NCBI GenBank assembly: GCA_016197405.1
Contig: JACPVR010000012.1
Span: 1 to 64,000, forward strand
Direction: 5' to 3'
DNA: 64,000 nt
Source: Mycobacterium sp.
Lineage (GTDB): Bacteria; Actinomycetota; Actinomycetes; Mycobacteriales; Mycobacteriaceae
Below, in pieces: positions 17,204 to 26,380 of the stretch. Positions within the stretch are counted from its first letter, which is position 1; every line of letters begins with the position of its first letter. The notes under the pieces are model-generated. The model saw only the letters and a program-made list of their open reading frames with translations, did not search any database and had not been told where the DNA came from. The position numbers and the translations under genes were made by a program.

Positions 17204-19344
17204 CCGCACCGACGGCCTCGCCGGCGCGGCGCCTGCTGGAATGGGTCGAAAGCCGCGACCCGGAGTTCGACGCGTGGCGGCGCGCGACGCGCGCGGCTCT
17301 GGTGATCCCGGTAGCCGCCGGATTGGCGTTCGCATTCGGCAACGGCCAGACCCCGCTTTTCGCGATCTTCGGCTCGATAGCCCTGCTCATCGTGGTCGAC
17401 TTCCCGGGCAACCGGGCCGGCCGGGCAACCGCATATGCCGGCCTGGCCGTCATCGGTGCCGCGTTGATAGTCCTGGGCACCCTGGTCTCGCCGATCCCGT
17501 GGCTCGCGGTGACCCTGATGTTCGTTCTCGGTATCGCCATCACCTTCGCCGGTGTGCTCAGCACCGCGATCGCCTCCGCCCAGCGCGCCACGCTGCTGAC
17601 CTTCGTGCTGCCGGCGTGCACACCGCCGGGCCCCATCGACGAGCGCCTGCTGGGCTGGGGCACCGCGCTGGCGGTGTGCGTGCCCGCCGCGTTGTTCCTG
17701 CTGCCACCCCGACACCACGACGACCTGCGCAGGCACGCCGCCCGGGTCTGCGCCGTGCTGGCCGCGCGGCTCACCGGCCACGCCACCGCCAAGGACGTCA
17801 CCGCGGCGATGAACGTGCTGTACGCCAACTTCATGAACAGCGACTACCGTCCGGTCGGGCTCACTGCCGGCAGCCGCGCGCTGGTCCGCGTCGTCGATGA
17901 TCTGGGCTGGTTGTGCGACCGGGTGCGTGACGACACCGCCTCGACCCTGGGCGTCATGACCGAGCCGTCTGTCCGCGTCCTGCGCGCATCGGCACGGCTG
18001 CTGCGCATCACCAGGGTCGCCGATCGAACGCCGGCACGCACCGAGCTCGACGAGGCGCTGACCGATCTGCGGGCGATCGCGCAGGGGCGCTATCGCGAGG
18101 ATGTCGCCGAGATGCTGGCCGAAGAGTCCGACGAGGCGGCCATCGCGGTCGGTCAACGCCTGCTGAACCGCCGCACATTCGGGGCCACCGTGGCGATCAC
18201 CGGCCGGGTGATCGCCGTCGCGGCCGCCGCCGACGCCCGCCCGGTCCTGATGCGGGTGACCGGTCGCCGGTTACCCGAGTCCGGCGCCTCGTCGCGGGTG
18301 CTGTCCGAGACGCAGGCGGTGGCCCACATTCCGTCCGGTTACGTGGCGACCAGGGCCGTGGTGGTCCGCAACAGCGTGCGCACCGGACTCGGCCTGGCAC
18401 TTGCGGTCGCGACCACGCACGTCTTCCCCGTCGAGCACGGGTTCTGGGTGGTGCTGGCGGCGATGTCGGTGCTGCGCAGCAGCGCGCTGACCACCGGAAC
18501 CAAGGTGCTGCGTGCAGTGACCGGTACCGCGGTCGGTTTCGTCATCGGTGCGGTCCTGATCGAACTGATCGGCGTCGATCCGGTGGTGCTGTGGCCGGTG
18601 CTGCCGTTCGTCGCGTTCTTCGCGGCCTACGTGCCCGAGGTCGGCTCGTTCGCGGCGGGCCAGGCCGCTTTCACCATGCTGGTGCTGATCGTGTTCAACC
18701 TGATCCACCCGACCGGATGGCAGGTCGGTCTGGTCCGGATCGAGGACATCGCCGTCGGCGGTGCCGTCGGTGTGGTGGTGTCACTGCTGCTGTGGCCGCG
18801 CGGATCGGGGCGCGCCGTCACGGCGGCGATCAGTTCGGCATTCGCCGTCGGCACCCGCTACCTGCGTACCGCGGTGTCGCGGATAACGCACGGCACCTCG
18901 GCGGTTGCGGTCGACGAGCTCAGTTTCGAGGCCCTGACCGCCAGCCGAACCGTGGACGACGCTGTCCGCCAATATCTTTCGGAGAGCGGCGGACCCACCG
19001 CCAACCGCGCACCGGTCGTCCGCCGCGCCAACCGGGCGATCAGGCTGCGCGTGGCGGCCGATCTGATCGCCGATATCCCGGCACCACCGTCACCGGGCTC
19101 CTACCCGAACACCCGGACGGTTCTCGACGCGCACGCGGCGCTGGTCTGCGACCGGATGTCGGGACGGACCCACAAACCGCTCGACGGCGCGTTGATCGCC
19201 AAACACTTCGTCACCGCGCTGCGCGCCGAGTCCGGCGACGAGGAACACCCGGTCGCCGATGCACTGCCGTTGGTGACGGTGGCGGCCAATCTCGGCGAAC
19301 TGGAACTGCTCTACCCCGCACCGGAACCCGAGCCGCGGCGCTGA
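17200..19344 (+). CDS. FUSC family membrane protein (aromatic acid exporter-like)
   Basis: A 714-residue membrane protein with two repeated sets of about five to six hydrophobic segments (residues ~30-180 and ~400-540), each followed by a cytosolic region; the C-terminal set FWVVLAAMSVLRSSALTTGTKVLRA matches the fusaric acid resistance/YccS pattern. Members export aromatic acids and similar compounds or are of unknown role. ATGA overlap with the TetR gene sets the start at 17200; the open frame continuing upstream belongs to the regulator region in a different frame. Confidence 0.85.
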   Translation: MTAPTASPARRLLEWVESRDPEFDAWRRATRAALVIPVAAGLAFAFGNGQTPLFAIFGSIALLIVVDFPGNRAGRATAYAGLAVIGAALIVLGTLVSPIPWLAVTLMFVLGIAITFAGVLSTAIASAQRATLLTFVLPACTPPGPIDERLLGWGTALAVCVPAALFLLPPRHHDDLRRHAARVCAVLAARLTGHATAKDVTAAMNVLYANFMNSDYRPVGLTAGSRALVRVVDDLGWLCDRVRDDTASTLGVMTEPSVRVLRASARLLRITRVADRTPARTELDEALTDLRAIAQGRYREDVAEMLAEESDEAAIAVGQRLLNRRTFGATVAITGRVIAVAAAADARPVLMRVTGRRLPESGASSRVLSETQAVAHIPSGYVATRAVVVRNSVRTGLGLALAVATTHVFPVEHGFWVVLAAMSVLRSSALTTGTKVLRAVTGTAVGFVIGAVLIELIGVDPVVLWPVLPFVAFFAAYVPEVGSFAAGQAAFTMLVLIVFNLIHPTGWQVGLVRIEDIAVGGAVGVVVSLLLWPRGSGRAVTAAISSAFAVGTRYLRTAVSRITHGTSAVAVDELSFEALTASRTVDDAVRQYLSESGGPTANRAPVVRRANRAIRLRVAADLIADIPAPPSPGSYPNTRTVLDAHAALVCDRMSGRTHKPLDGALIAKHFVTALRAESGDEEHPVADALPLVTVAANLGELELLYPAPEPEPRR

Positions 19345-19356
19345 CTCAGCGGCGCG

Positions 19357-20325
19357 TCACACGCGGTGCGGCATGAGCGCATTCGGCGGAATCGCGCCGA
19401 ACTTCCCGGCATTGAAATCCTCGATGGCGCGGACGACTTCGGACTTGCTGTTCATCACGAACGGACCGTAATGAAAGACCGGTTCGCGAATCGGCTTGCC
19501 GCCCAACAGTAAAACCTCCATCGCGGGGCGATTGGCATCTTGGCCGGCCGCCGCGGCGACACCGATCCGGTCACCGGGGCCGAGCACGGCCAATTGCCCC
19601 TGCTCGATGGGATGGCCGACCGGTCCGACAGTGCCACGCCCGGACAGCACATAGACCAAGGCATTGAAGTTCCGGTTCCACGGGATGCTGGCGTGCGCTC
19701 CCGGGGCAATGGTGATGTGCGCCAAGGTTATCGGTGTATGCGTCGCACCCGGGCCCGCCTGGCCGTCCACCTCGCCGGCGATCACGCGCAGCAGCGCGCC
19801 ACCGTCCGGTGAGGACAGCAGCCGGACCTGCTCGCCCTCGATCGCCTGATACTTGGGCGCGGCGAACTTGTCCGCACGCGGCAGGTTGACCCACAGCTGG
19901 ATGCCATGGAAGGTCCCGCCGCTCTCGACCAGCTCGGCGGGCGGGGTCTCGATGTGCAGGATGCCCGAGCCGGCGGTCATCCACTGGGTGGCACCGTCGG
20001 TGATCAAACCCCCGCCACCGTGCGAGTCCTGGTGCGCGAACCGGCCGTCGAGCATGTAGGTCACGGTCTCGAAGCCGCGGTGTGGATGCCAGTCGGTTCC
20101 GCGTGGTTCGCCGGGTTGGTACTCGACCTCACCCATCTGGTCCATGTGGATGAACGGGTCGAGATCGGCCGCGGGGACGCCGGCGAACGCGCGCACGACG
20201 GGGAAGCCCTCACCTTCGAACCCACGGGGCCCGGTGTTGATGGTGCGGACCGGACGCTCGGTATCGAATGGGGCCGGTGCGGAGATACGCGGCAAGGTCA
20301 GGGTGTCAGCTGTGACGGCGGGCAT
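19357..20325 (-). CDS. Pirin family protein
   Basis: A 322-residue bicupin of the pirin family. The metal-binding cluster is seen in DWHPHRGFETVTYMLDG and FAHQDSHGGGG, followed by TDGATQWMTAGSGILHIETP. Bacterial pirins are often quercetin dioxygenase-like or redox-related; the exact reaction here is unknown. The ATG at 20325 has a strong AGGAGGAA ribosome site. A 24-bp imperfect palindrome lies 31 bp upstream. It converges on the FUSC gene with 12 bp between stops. Confidence 0.92.
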   Translation of the reverse strand: MPAVTADTLTLPRISAPAPFDTERPVRTINTGPRGFEGEGFPVVRAFAGVPAADLDPFIHMDQMGEVEYQPGEPRGTDWHPHRGFETVTYMLDGRFAHQDSHGGGGLITDGATQWMTAGSGILHIETPPAELVESGGTFHGIQLWVNLPRADKFAAPKYQAIEGEQVRLLSSPDGGALLRVIAGEVDGQAGPGATHTPITLAHITIAPGAHASIPWNRNFNALVYVLSGRGTVGPVGHPIEQGQLAVLGPGDRIGVAAAAGQDANRPAMEVLLLGGKPIREPVFHYGPFVMNSKSEVVRAIEDFNAGKFGAIPPNALMPHRV

Positions 20326-20355
20326 CGTTCCTCCTGGGAATCAGAGTTACCCGAT

Positions 20356-20379
20356 ATAACCGGACTGCGGTCCGATTAT
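20356..20379. promoter_or_regulatory. Inverted repeat upstream of the pirin gene
   Basis: ATAACCGGAC (20356-20365) and GTCCGATTAT (20370-20379) pair at 9 of 10 positions around TGCG. It lies between the pirin start and the 3' end of ptsI and is the obvious candidate operator of the pirin gene. No regulator gene adjoins it. Confidence 0.5.
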
Positions 20380-20386
20380 TCCATGC

Positions 20387-22081
20387 TCAGCCCAGGACCG
20401 CTGTCGCGGCGGCCCGCGCCTCCGTCGCGCTCGAGGTCTGCAGCACCGCCTCGGCGGCCTCGCGGCACTGCTGCAGCGTCACCGATGCCAGCCGGGCGCC
20501 GACCGCCGTCACCGCGGCCGATGCCGCCGAGAGCGAGGTGACACCGAGACCGGTCAACACACAGGCCAGCAGCGGATCCGCGGCAGCCTCGCCGCACACC
20601 CCCACCGGCTTACCGACGGCGGCACCGGCCCGCGCCGTCATGCTCACCAGCGCCAGCACTCCGGGTTGCCACGGGTCGGTCAGGGCGGCCAGATCCGCCG
20701 ACATCCGGTCGGCGGCCATCGTGTACTGCGCCAGGTCATTGGTGCCGATGGACAGGAAGTCCACATGCGCCAGAACGCGGTCGGCCAGCAGCGCCGCGGC
20801 GGGCACCTCGATCATCACGCCGGGGGTCAGACCGTGCGCACGCGCCCGATCGGCGAAATCCTTGGCTTCCTCGGCGGTCGCGATCATCGGGGCCATCACC
20901 CACGGCGCATTACCGGTGGCCTGCCCGGCCGCCGCGATCGCCTCCAGCTGCCGATCCAGCAGGCCGGGATTGCGGAACGCGATGCGGATACCGCGCACCC
21001 CCAGGGCCGGATTGGCCTCGTCGGGATGGCCGGCGAATTTCAACGGCTTGTCAGAACCGGCGTCCAGCGTGCGGATGACCACCTTGCGTCCCGGGAAGGC
21101 CGCCAGCACTTCACCGTAGATGCGGGCCTGCTCGTCGACGCTGGGCTCGGTCTCGGTGTTGAGGAAGCACAGCTCGGTGCGGAACAGCCCCACACCCTCG
21201 GCAGGGGTCTGCGCCGCGGACCGGGCCGCGGCGCCGTCCTGCACATTGGCCAGAACCGCGACCTGATGCCCGTCGGCGGTCGATCCCGGGCCTGACCAGC
21301 CGGCCGCCGCCGCGGCGGCGCGGCGCCCGGCCTCCACCTCGGCCGCGGCCTCGTCGGGGTCCGGCGCGACGGTGACGGTCCCGCGGACTCCGTCGAGCAG
21401 CACCATGGCGCCGGTGACGACGTCATCGAGATCGTTGACCGCGACGACGCAGGGGATGCCCAACTGGCGGGCGATGATCGCGGTGTGACTGGTGGGTCCG
21501 CCCAGCGTGGTGGCCAGACCGACGATGAGTGCGGGATCCAGGCCCGCGGTGTCGGCGGGCGCCAGATCTTCGGCGCACAACACCGACGGCACGTCGGGCA
21601 CCGGAACGCCGGGTTCAGGAAGCCCGCGCAGCTCGGCGATGACGCGGTCGCGGATGTCCTTGAGATCGGTGACGCGCTCGGCCATCAGCCCACCCATCTT
21701 GGTGAACATGTCGACGAACTGCGCCGCGGCATCGGCGGTCGCGCGCACCGCGGGCGCGCCGCCCTTGATGAGTTTGGTGGCCGCACCCAGCCAGGCCCGG
21801 TCCTGGGCGAGCTGCGCCGTCGCGGCCAGCACCTCCGACGCCGAGCCGGTGGCACTGCCCGCGCGACCGCGTAACCGGTCGGCGACCGCGGCGGCTGCCG
21901 CGGTGAAACGCGCCGCCTCGCCCTCGCGGGCCTCCTCGGGAACATCAGGCTCTGCAGCGATGTCGAGTGCCGGCAACCGGCCCGGCCGGATGACCGGTGC
22001 GTAGGCGACCCCGCCGACCACCGGGACGCCGGTGTACACGGTTTTGCTGACGGGTGATGCGGGCACAGAAGTCGAGGACAT
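20387..22081 (-). CDS. ptsI: PTS enzyme I (phosphoenolpyruvate-protein phosphotransferase)
   Basis: A 564-residue enzyme I, which takes phosphate from phosphoenolpyruvate and passes it to HPr. The phosphorylated histidine is in GGPTSHTAIIARQLGIPCVV; the PEP-binding barrel has GLFRTELCFL, GIRIAFRNPGLLDRQLEAI and the catalytic FLSIGTNDLAQYTMAADR and VCGEAAADP. The start is the ATG at 22081, supported by a -35/-10 pair positioned for a leaderless transcript. It is transcribed away from fruR-fruK-fruA-ptsH, together a complete fructose PTS. Confidence 0.96.
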   Translation of the reverse strand: MSSTSVPASPVSKTVYTGVPVVGGVAYAPVIRPGRLPALDIAAEPDVPEEAREGEAARFTAAAAAVADRLRGRAGSATGSASEVLAATAQLAQDRAWLGAATKLIKGGAPAVRATADAAAQFVDMFTKMGGLMAERVTDLKDIRDRVIAELRGLPEPGVPVPDVPSVLCAEDLAPADTAGLDPALIVGLATTLGGPTSHTAIIARQLGIPCVVAVNDLDDVVTGAMVLLDGVRGTVTVAPDPDEAAAEVEAGRRAAAAAAGWSGPGSTADGHQVAVLANVQDGAAARSAAQTPAEGVGLFRTELCFLNTETEPSVDEQARIYGEVLAAFPGRKVVIRTLDAGSDKPLKFAGHPDEANPALGVRGIRIAFRNPGLLDRQLEAIAAAGQATGNAPWVMAPMIATAEEAKDFADRARAHGLTPGVMIEVPAAALLADRVLAHVDFLSIGTNDLAQYTMAADRMSADLAALTDPWQPGVLALVSMTARAGAAVGKPVGVCGEAAADPLLACVLTGLGVTSLSAASAAVTAVGARLASVTLQQCREAAEAVLQTSSATEARAAATAVLG

Positions 22082-22088
22082 GTGAAGT

Positions 22089-22116
22089 AGGTTACAACGA
22101 ATCCTTGACAAGTCAA
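22089..22116 (-). promoter_or_regulatory. ptsI promoter with embedded operator palindrome
   Basis: On the minus strand TTGACT (22116-22111), a 16-bp spacer and TAACCT (22094-22089) form a sigma-A-like promoter; 7 bp later is the ATG, predicting a leaderless mRNA. TTGAC-AA-GTCAA (22105-22116), a perfect palindrome, covers the -35 region and is a candidate site for the divergent DeoR-type regulator. ACGAAT occurs on either side as a direct repeat. Confidence 0.5.
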
Positions 22117-22183
22117 CACGAATAAGCGTAAAACAACAGATATCAACATACATAAGGCTGGATTCCCAAATAGCAGGAGCGGC

Positions 22184-22966
22184 GTGTACCCCGAAGAACG
22201 TCAGCAGGCGATCGCGTCGCTGGTGATGTCCCGCGGGCGAGCCTCGGTCGCCGAACTCGCCGACGCCTACGCCGTGACCACCGAAACCGTCCGGCGCGAT
22301 CTCGCCGTCCTGGACCGCGCAGGCGTGGTCCGGCGGGTGCACGGCGGAGCGGTGCCCGCGCGTGCACTGCACATCGTCGAGCCCGGCGTCAACGAGCGCG
22401 AGACCACCCGGGCCGACCACAAGGACGCCATCGCCCGGGCGGCCGCCGACTTCTTCCCGCTCACCGGCGGCACCGTGCTCTTCGACGCCGGCACGACGAC
22501 GGCGCGGGTTGCCGCACTGGTGCCCACCGACCGCAATCTGGTCGTGGTCACCAATTCGGTGCCCATCGCCGCGCGGATGTCGACCATGCCGTCGGTCGCC
22601 CTGCACCTGCTCGGCGGACGCGTGCGGGGCCTGACGCAGGCCGCGGTCGGCGAGCAGGCGTTACGGGTGCTCGACACGCTCCGCGTCGACATCGCCTTCG
22701 TCGGCACCAACGGGATCAGCGTCACACACGGCCTCTCCACCCCGGACGGGGACGAGGCCGCGGTCAAACGCGCGATCGTCAACAGCGCCAACTTCGTTGT
22801 GGTGGTTGCTGATTCATCGAAGATCGGACAGGAGGAGTTCGTGAGCTTCAGCCCGATCAGCAGTGTCGACGCGCTCATCACCGACCCCGAGATCACCGAC
22901 GCCGACCGCGCCGAGCTCACCGAGCACGGTGTCGAGGTCGTCCTGGCCGGGCAGGCGCCGCAGTGA
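22184..22966 (+). CDS. fruR: DeoR family regulator of fructose uptake
   Basis: A 260-residue DeoR-type repressor: N-terminal winged helix (RQQAIASLVMSRGRASVAEL, then TTETVRRDLAVLDRAGVVRRVHGGA, shown here as the usual family pattern) and a sugar-phosphate-sensing domain (DAGTTTARVA, VVTNSVPIA, GTNGIS, DSSKIGQE). GTG start with AGGAGCGGC upstream. It overlaps fruK by a GTGA and is divergent from ptsI, so fructose phosphate is the expected inducer and the shared intergenic palindrome its expected site. Name by context. Confidence 0.85.
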   Translation: MYPEERQQAIASLVMSRGRASVAELADAYAVTTETVRRDLAVLDRAGVVRRVHGGAVPARALHIVEPGVNERETTRADHKDAIARAAADFFPLTGGTVLFDAGTTTARVAALVPTDRNLVVVTNSVPIAARMSTMPSVALHLLGGRVRGLTQAAVGEQALRVLDTLRVDIAFVGTNGISVTHGLSTPDGDEAAVKRAIVNSANFVVVVADSSKIGQEEFVSFSPISSVDALITDPEITDADRAELTEHGVEVVLAGQAPQ

Positions 22967-23919
22967 TCGTCACCGTCACGCCCAACCCGGGCATCGACCG
23001 CACCGTCACGCTGGGCTGCGCGCTGACCCGCGGAGCGGTGCACCGCGTGCAGGCGGTCTCCAACGAACCCGGCGGCAAAGGCGTGAATGTCGCACGTGCA
23101 CTGACCATGGCCGGACTGGAAGCGATCGCACTGCTGCCGGCCCGTCCCGACGACCCGTTCCTGGCCATGCTGTCGGCCGCCGGAGTCACCGCCGCACCGG
23201 TGCCGACCACCGGTGCGGTACGCACCAACCTGGCCATCACCGAACCCGACGGCACCACGACCAAACTCAACGAACCGGGTGCCATGCTCGACACCGCCGG
23301 CGTCGCAGCGCTGACCGAGGCCGTCCTGGCGCACGCCGCCCGCGCGGACTGGCTGGTGTTGTCGGGTTCGCTGCCGCCCGGCATGGCGGCGGACTGGTAC
23401 GCCGAGGTGGTGGCCCTGGTTCGCGATCTCGACTGCCGCGTCGCCGTCGACACCTCGGACGCACCACTGACCGCGTTGGCCGCCGCATTCGGCCGCGCCG
23501 CGCCCGACCTGATCAAACCCAACTCCGAGGAACTCGCCAGCCTGTCCGGGCGATCCGCCGAGGAGCTGGAATCCGCTGTCGCCCAAGGTGACCCTGCACC
23601 GGTCGTCACCGCTGCCCGAGACCTGATCGGCCGGGGGGTGGGCGCCGTGCTGGCGACCCTGGGTGCCGCGGGAGCGGTACTGGTCGACGGTACCGGCGCC
23701 TGGCTGGCGACACCGCCCCCGATCGTTCCGAGGAGCACCGTCGGCGCAGGCGACTCCTCGCTGGCGGGATACGTGTGCGCCGATGTGGCCGGGGCGCCCG
23801 CGCCCCGGCGGCTCCAGATGGCGGTGGCCTACGGAAGCGCCGCCGCGGCGCTACCCGGCTCGGCATTGCCGTCCGGCGACCAGGTGGACCCCGACAAGGT
23901 CACAGTGGTGTCGCTCTGA
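22963..23919 (+). CDS. fruK: 1-phosphofructokinase
   Basis: A 318-residue PfkB-type sugar kinase converting fructose 1-phosphate to fructose 1,6-bisphosphate. It has NPGIDRTV at the start, the GGKGVNVARAL substrate loop and the catalytic STVGAGDSSLAGY anion hole with Asp. The GTG start overlaps the fruR stop. It lies between fruR and fruA in the operon, which fixes the specificity better than the sequence alone. Confidence 0.92.
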   Translation: MIVTVTPNPGIDRTVTLGCALTRGAVHRVQAVSNEPGGKGVNVARALTMAGLEAIALLPARPDDPFLAMLSAAGVTAAPVPTTGAVRTNLAITEPDGTTTKLNEPGAMLDTAGVAALTEAVLAHAARADWLVLSGSLPPGMAADWYAEVVALVRDLDCRVAVDTSDAPLTALAAAFGRAAPDLIKPNSEELASLSGRSAEELESAVAQGDPAPVVTAARDLIGRGVGAVLATLGAAGAVLVDGTGAWLATPPPIVPRSTVGAGDSSLAGYVCADVAGAPAPRRLQMAVAYGSAAAALPGSALPSGDQVDPDKVTVVSL

Positions 23920-23983
23920 TGCACCTCCCCCACGGATTGTCCTGTCCCCCAGAAGTTCTGATTCACCAGAGGAAAGTGTTGCC

Positions 23984-26014
23984 ATGACGAACCCCAATCC
24001 ATCGGTCACCACGCGGGAGTTGGTCCTGCTCGACGTGGACGCAGGCGCCGACAAGGAGGCCGTGATCGGCCGCCTGGCACATGCGCTCGCCGTCGGCGGT
24101 CGCGCCACCGACGAGGCCGGACTGACCGCCGCGGCGATGGCCCGCGAGGGCCAGTCGGCAACGGGCCTGCCGGGCGGGATCGCCATTCCGCACTGCCGAT
24201 CTCCCTACGTCGACACGCCCAGTATCGGTTTCGCTCGACTGAAGCCCGCTGTCGATTTCGGCGCACCCGACGGTCCCGCCGACCTGGTTTTCCTGATCGC
24301 GGCACCGGACTCCGGCGGCTCCGAGCACATGAAGCTGCTCTCCAGTCTGGCGCGCGCGCTGGTGCGCCCCGATTTCGTCGCGTCGCTGCGTGCCGCGTCC
24401 ACCGCCGATGACGTGGTGGCACTCGTCGACGGCGTCGTGAACCCGGCGCCCGCGGCACCCGCAGCGCCGGCCGCCGCCCCGGCACCGAAAACCGCTGCGG
24501 TGCAACCGAGATCGATCGTGGCGATCACAGCCTGCCCGACCGGTATCGCACACACCTATATGGCTGCCGATGCCCTCAAGCTGGCCGCCGAGCGTGCCGG
24601 TGTCACGCTGACCGTGGAAACCCAGGGCTCCTCGGGCAGCACCCCGTTGTCGGCGGCGACCATCTCGGGTGCCGACGCGGTCATCTTCGCCACCGATGTG
24701 GGCGTCAAGGACCGCGGTCGGTTCGCCGGCAAGCCGGTCATCGCCTCGGGCGTCAAGCGCGCCATCAACGAGCCCGACACCATGATCGCCGAAGCGGTTG
24801 CCGCAGCAGGCAACCCGAACGCCGCCAAGGTCGCCGGTGACGCCGGCGCGGCCGCCGATGCCGGCTCCTCCGGTGGATCCGACGTCGGCTGGGGCACCCG
24901 GTTGCGGCAGATCCTGCTGACCGGCGTGAGCTACATGATCCCGTTCGTCGCGGCGGGCGGTCTGCTCATCGCGCTCGGATTCCTGCTCGCCGGCTACGAG
25001 ATCGCCAACAAGCCGGACGGGGCGACCGACTCGCTGGCCCACATCATCGCGACCTCGAACACGCTGACCAACCTGCCGCCCGGCGGTCTGGCGCAGTATC
25101 TGGGCGCGGTGTTGTTCAGCCTCGGCGGGCTGGCCTTCAGTTTCCTGGTTCCCGCGCTGGCCGGTTACATCTCGTTCGCCATCGCCGACCGGCCCGGTCT
25201 GGCACCGGGTTTCACCGCCGGTGCGGTCGCGGTGTTCGTCGGCGGCGGGTTCATCGGCGGTATCGTCGGCGGTCTGATCGCCGGTTTCGCCGCACTGTGG
25301 ATCAGCAAGCTCAACGTGCCGCAGGTTTTCCGCGGTCTGATGCCGGTGGTGGTCATCCCGCTGGGTGCGTCGCTGATCGTCGGCCTGTTGATGTTCCTGC
25401 TGCTGGGCCGCCCGCTGGCCGCCATCACCTCGGGTCTGACCAACTGGCTCAACGGTCTGACCGGCAGCTCGGTGATCATCCTCGGCATCATTCTCGGGTT
25501 GATGATGTGCTTCGACCTCGGCGGGCCGGTCAACAAGGCCGCCTATGCGTTCGCCACCGCGGGCCTCAATGTCAGTGACGTCGCCTCGCTGCGCATCATG
25601 GCCGCCGTGATGGCGGCCGGTATGGTGCCGCCGCTGGCGATGGCGCTGGCCACCCGGATCCGGCCCAGCCTGTTCAGCGAACCGGAACGCGAAAACGGCA
25701 ACGCCGCTTGGTTCCTCGGCCTGGCATTCATCTCCGAGGGAGCCATCCCGTTCGCGGCGGCCGACCCGCTGCGCGTCATCCCGTCGATGATGGCCGGCGG
25801 CGCCGTGACCGGAGCGATGATCATGGCGTTCGACGTGACACTCAAGGCACCGCACGGCGGCATCTTCGTGTTCTTCGCGATCGGCAACCTACTGTGGTTC
25901 GTGGTGGCACTGATCGTGGGCACCGTCGTCGCCGGCCTGGCCGTGGTCGCCGCCAAACAGTTCATCGGAAGCAAGCCCGCACCGGCCGACGCCCCGGCGC
26001 TGGCCACCGCCTGA
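23984..26014 (+). CDS. fruA: PTS fructose transporter EIIABC
   Basis: A 676-residue fused permease. Residues ~1-145 are EIIA (phospho-His in GIAIPHCRSP); after an Ala/Pro linker residues ~170-270 are EIIB (phospho-Cys in ITACPTGIAHTYMAAD); the rest is the membrane EIIC with about nine to ten spans (GVSYMIPFVAAGGLLIALGF, FISEGAIPFAAADPLRVIPS). It imports fructose as fructose 1-phosphate. The ATG at 23984 has AGAGGAAAG upstream; the longer frame to 23663 overlaps fruK and is discarded. Confidence 0.95.
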   Translation: MTNPNPSVTTRELVLLDVDAGADKEAVIGRLAHALAVGGRATDEAGLTAAAMAREGQSATGLPGGIAIPHCRSPYVDTPSIGFARLKPAVDFGAPDGPADLVFLIAAPDSGGSEHMKLLSSLARALVRPDFVASLRAASTADDVVALVDGVVNPAPAAPAAPAAAPAPKTAAVQPRSIVAITACPTGIAHTYMAADALKLAAERAGVTLTVETQGSSGSTPLSAATISGADAVIFATDVGVKDRGRFAGKPVIASGVKRAINEPDTMIAEAVAAAGNPNAAKVAGDAGAAADAGSSGGSDVGWGTRLRQILLTGVSYMIPFVAAGGLLIALGFLLAGYEIANKPDGATDSLAHIIATSNTLTNLPPGGLAQYLGAVLFSLGGLAFSFLVPALAGYISFAIADRPGLAPGFTAGAVAVFVGGGFIGGIVGGLIAGFAALWISKLNVPQVFRGLMPVVVIPLGASLIVGLLMFLLLGRPLAAITSGLTNWLNGLTGSSVIILGIILGLMMCFDLGGPVNKAAYAFATAGLNVSDVASLRIMAAVMAAGMVPPLAMALATRIRPSLFSEPERENGNAAWFLGLAFISEGAIPFAAADPLRVIPSMMAGGAVTGAMIMAFDVTLKAPHGGIFVFFAIGNLLWFVVALIVGTVVAGLAVVAAKQFIGSKPAPADAPALATA

Positions 26015-26031
26015 CCCGCTCCACCCATTTT

Positions 26032-26094
26032 CGCCGAAACGTGCGTTTGGGCAGCAAAGTTCGAGAAGGCTGCACCCATACGTCGATTTCGGCG
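26032..26094. repeat. Long imperfect palindrome between fruA and ptsH
   Basis: Outer arms CGCCGAAA (26032-26039) and TTTCGGCG (26087-26094) flank a partly self-complementary interior (GGGCAGC with GCTGCACCC). It fills most of the 105-bp gap before ptsH. It may be an mRNA processing/stability hairpin that sets ptsH level, or a dispersed intergenic palindrome. Confidence 0.4.
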
Positions 26095-26119
26095 CAATCC
26101 CAGAAGGAGAACGCAAGAC

Positions 26120-26380
26120 ATGCACACCAAGACCGTGATCGTCGGTTCCGCCGTCGGCCTGCACGCCCGCCCGGCTGCCATCATCTCCGAGGCCGCCGTC
26201 GCCGCCGGCGTCGAGGTGACCCTGTCCGTCGACGGCGGCGAGCCGGTTGACGCCGGTTCGGCACTGATGATCATGACGCTGGGGGCCGGCAACGGCGCAC
26301 AGGTGACGGTGGCCTCCGAGGACGAGGCCGCGGTCAACACCATCGCCGAGCTGGTGCAGAAGGACCTCGACGCCGAATAG
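26120..26380 (+). CDS. ptsH: PTS phosphocarrier protein HPr
   Basis: An 86-residue HPr. The active histidine is in VGLHARPAAIISEAA (His ~16), and the second conserved region is DAGSALMIMTLGAGNGAQV, with the Ser in the position of the regulatory Ser-46 of firmicutes. The ribosome site AGAAGGAGAA precedes the ATG. It carries phosphate from enzyme I to FruA. Its stop codon touches the stop of the convergent reductase gene with no spacing. Confidence 0.95.
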   Translation: MHTKTVIVGSAVGLHARPAAIISEAAVAAGVEVTLSVDGGEPVDAGSALMIMTLGAGNGAQVTVASEDEAAVNTIAELVQKDLDAE

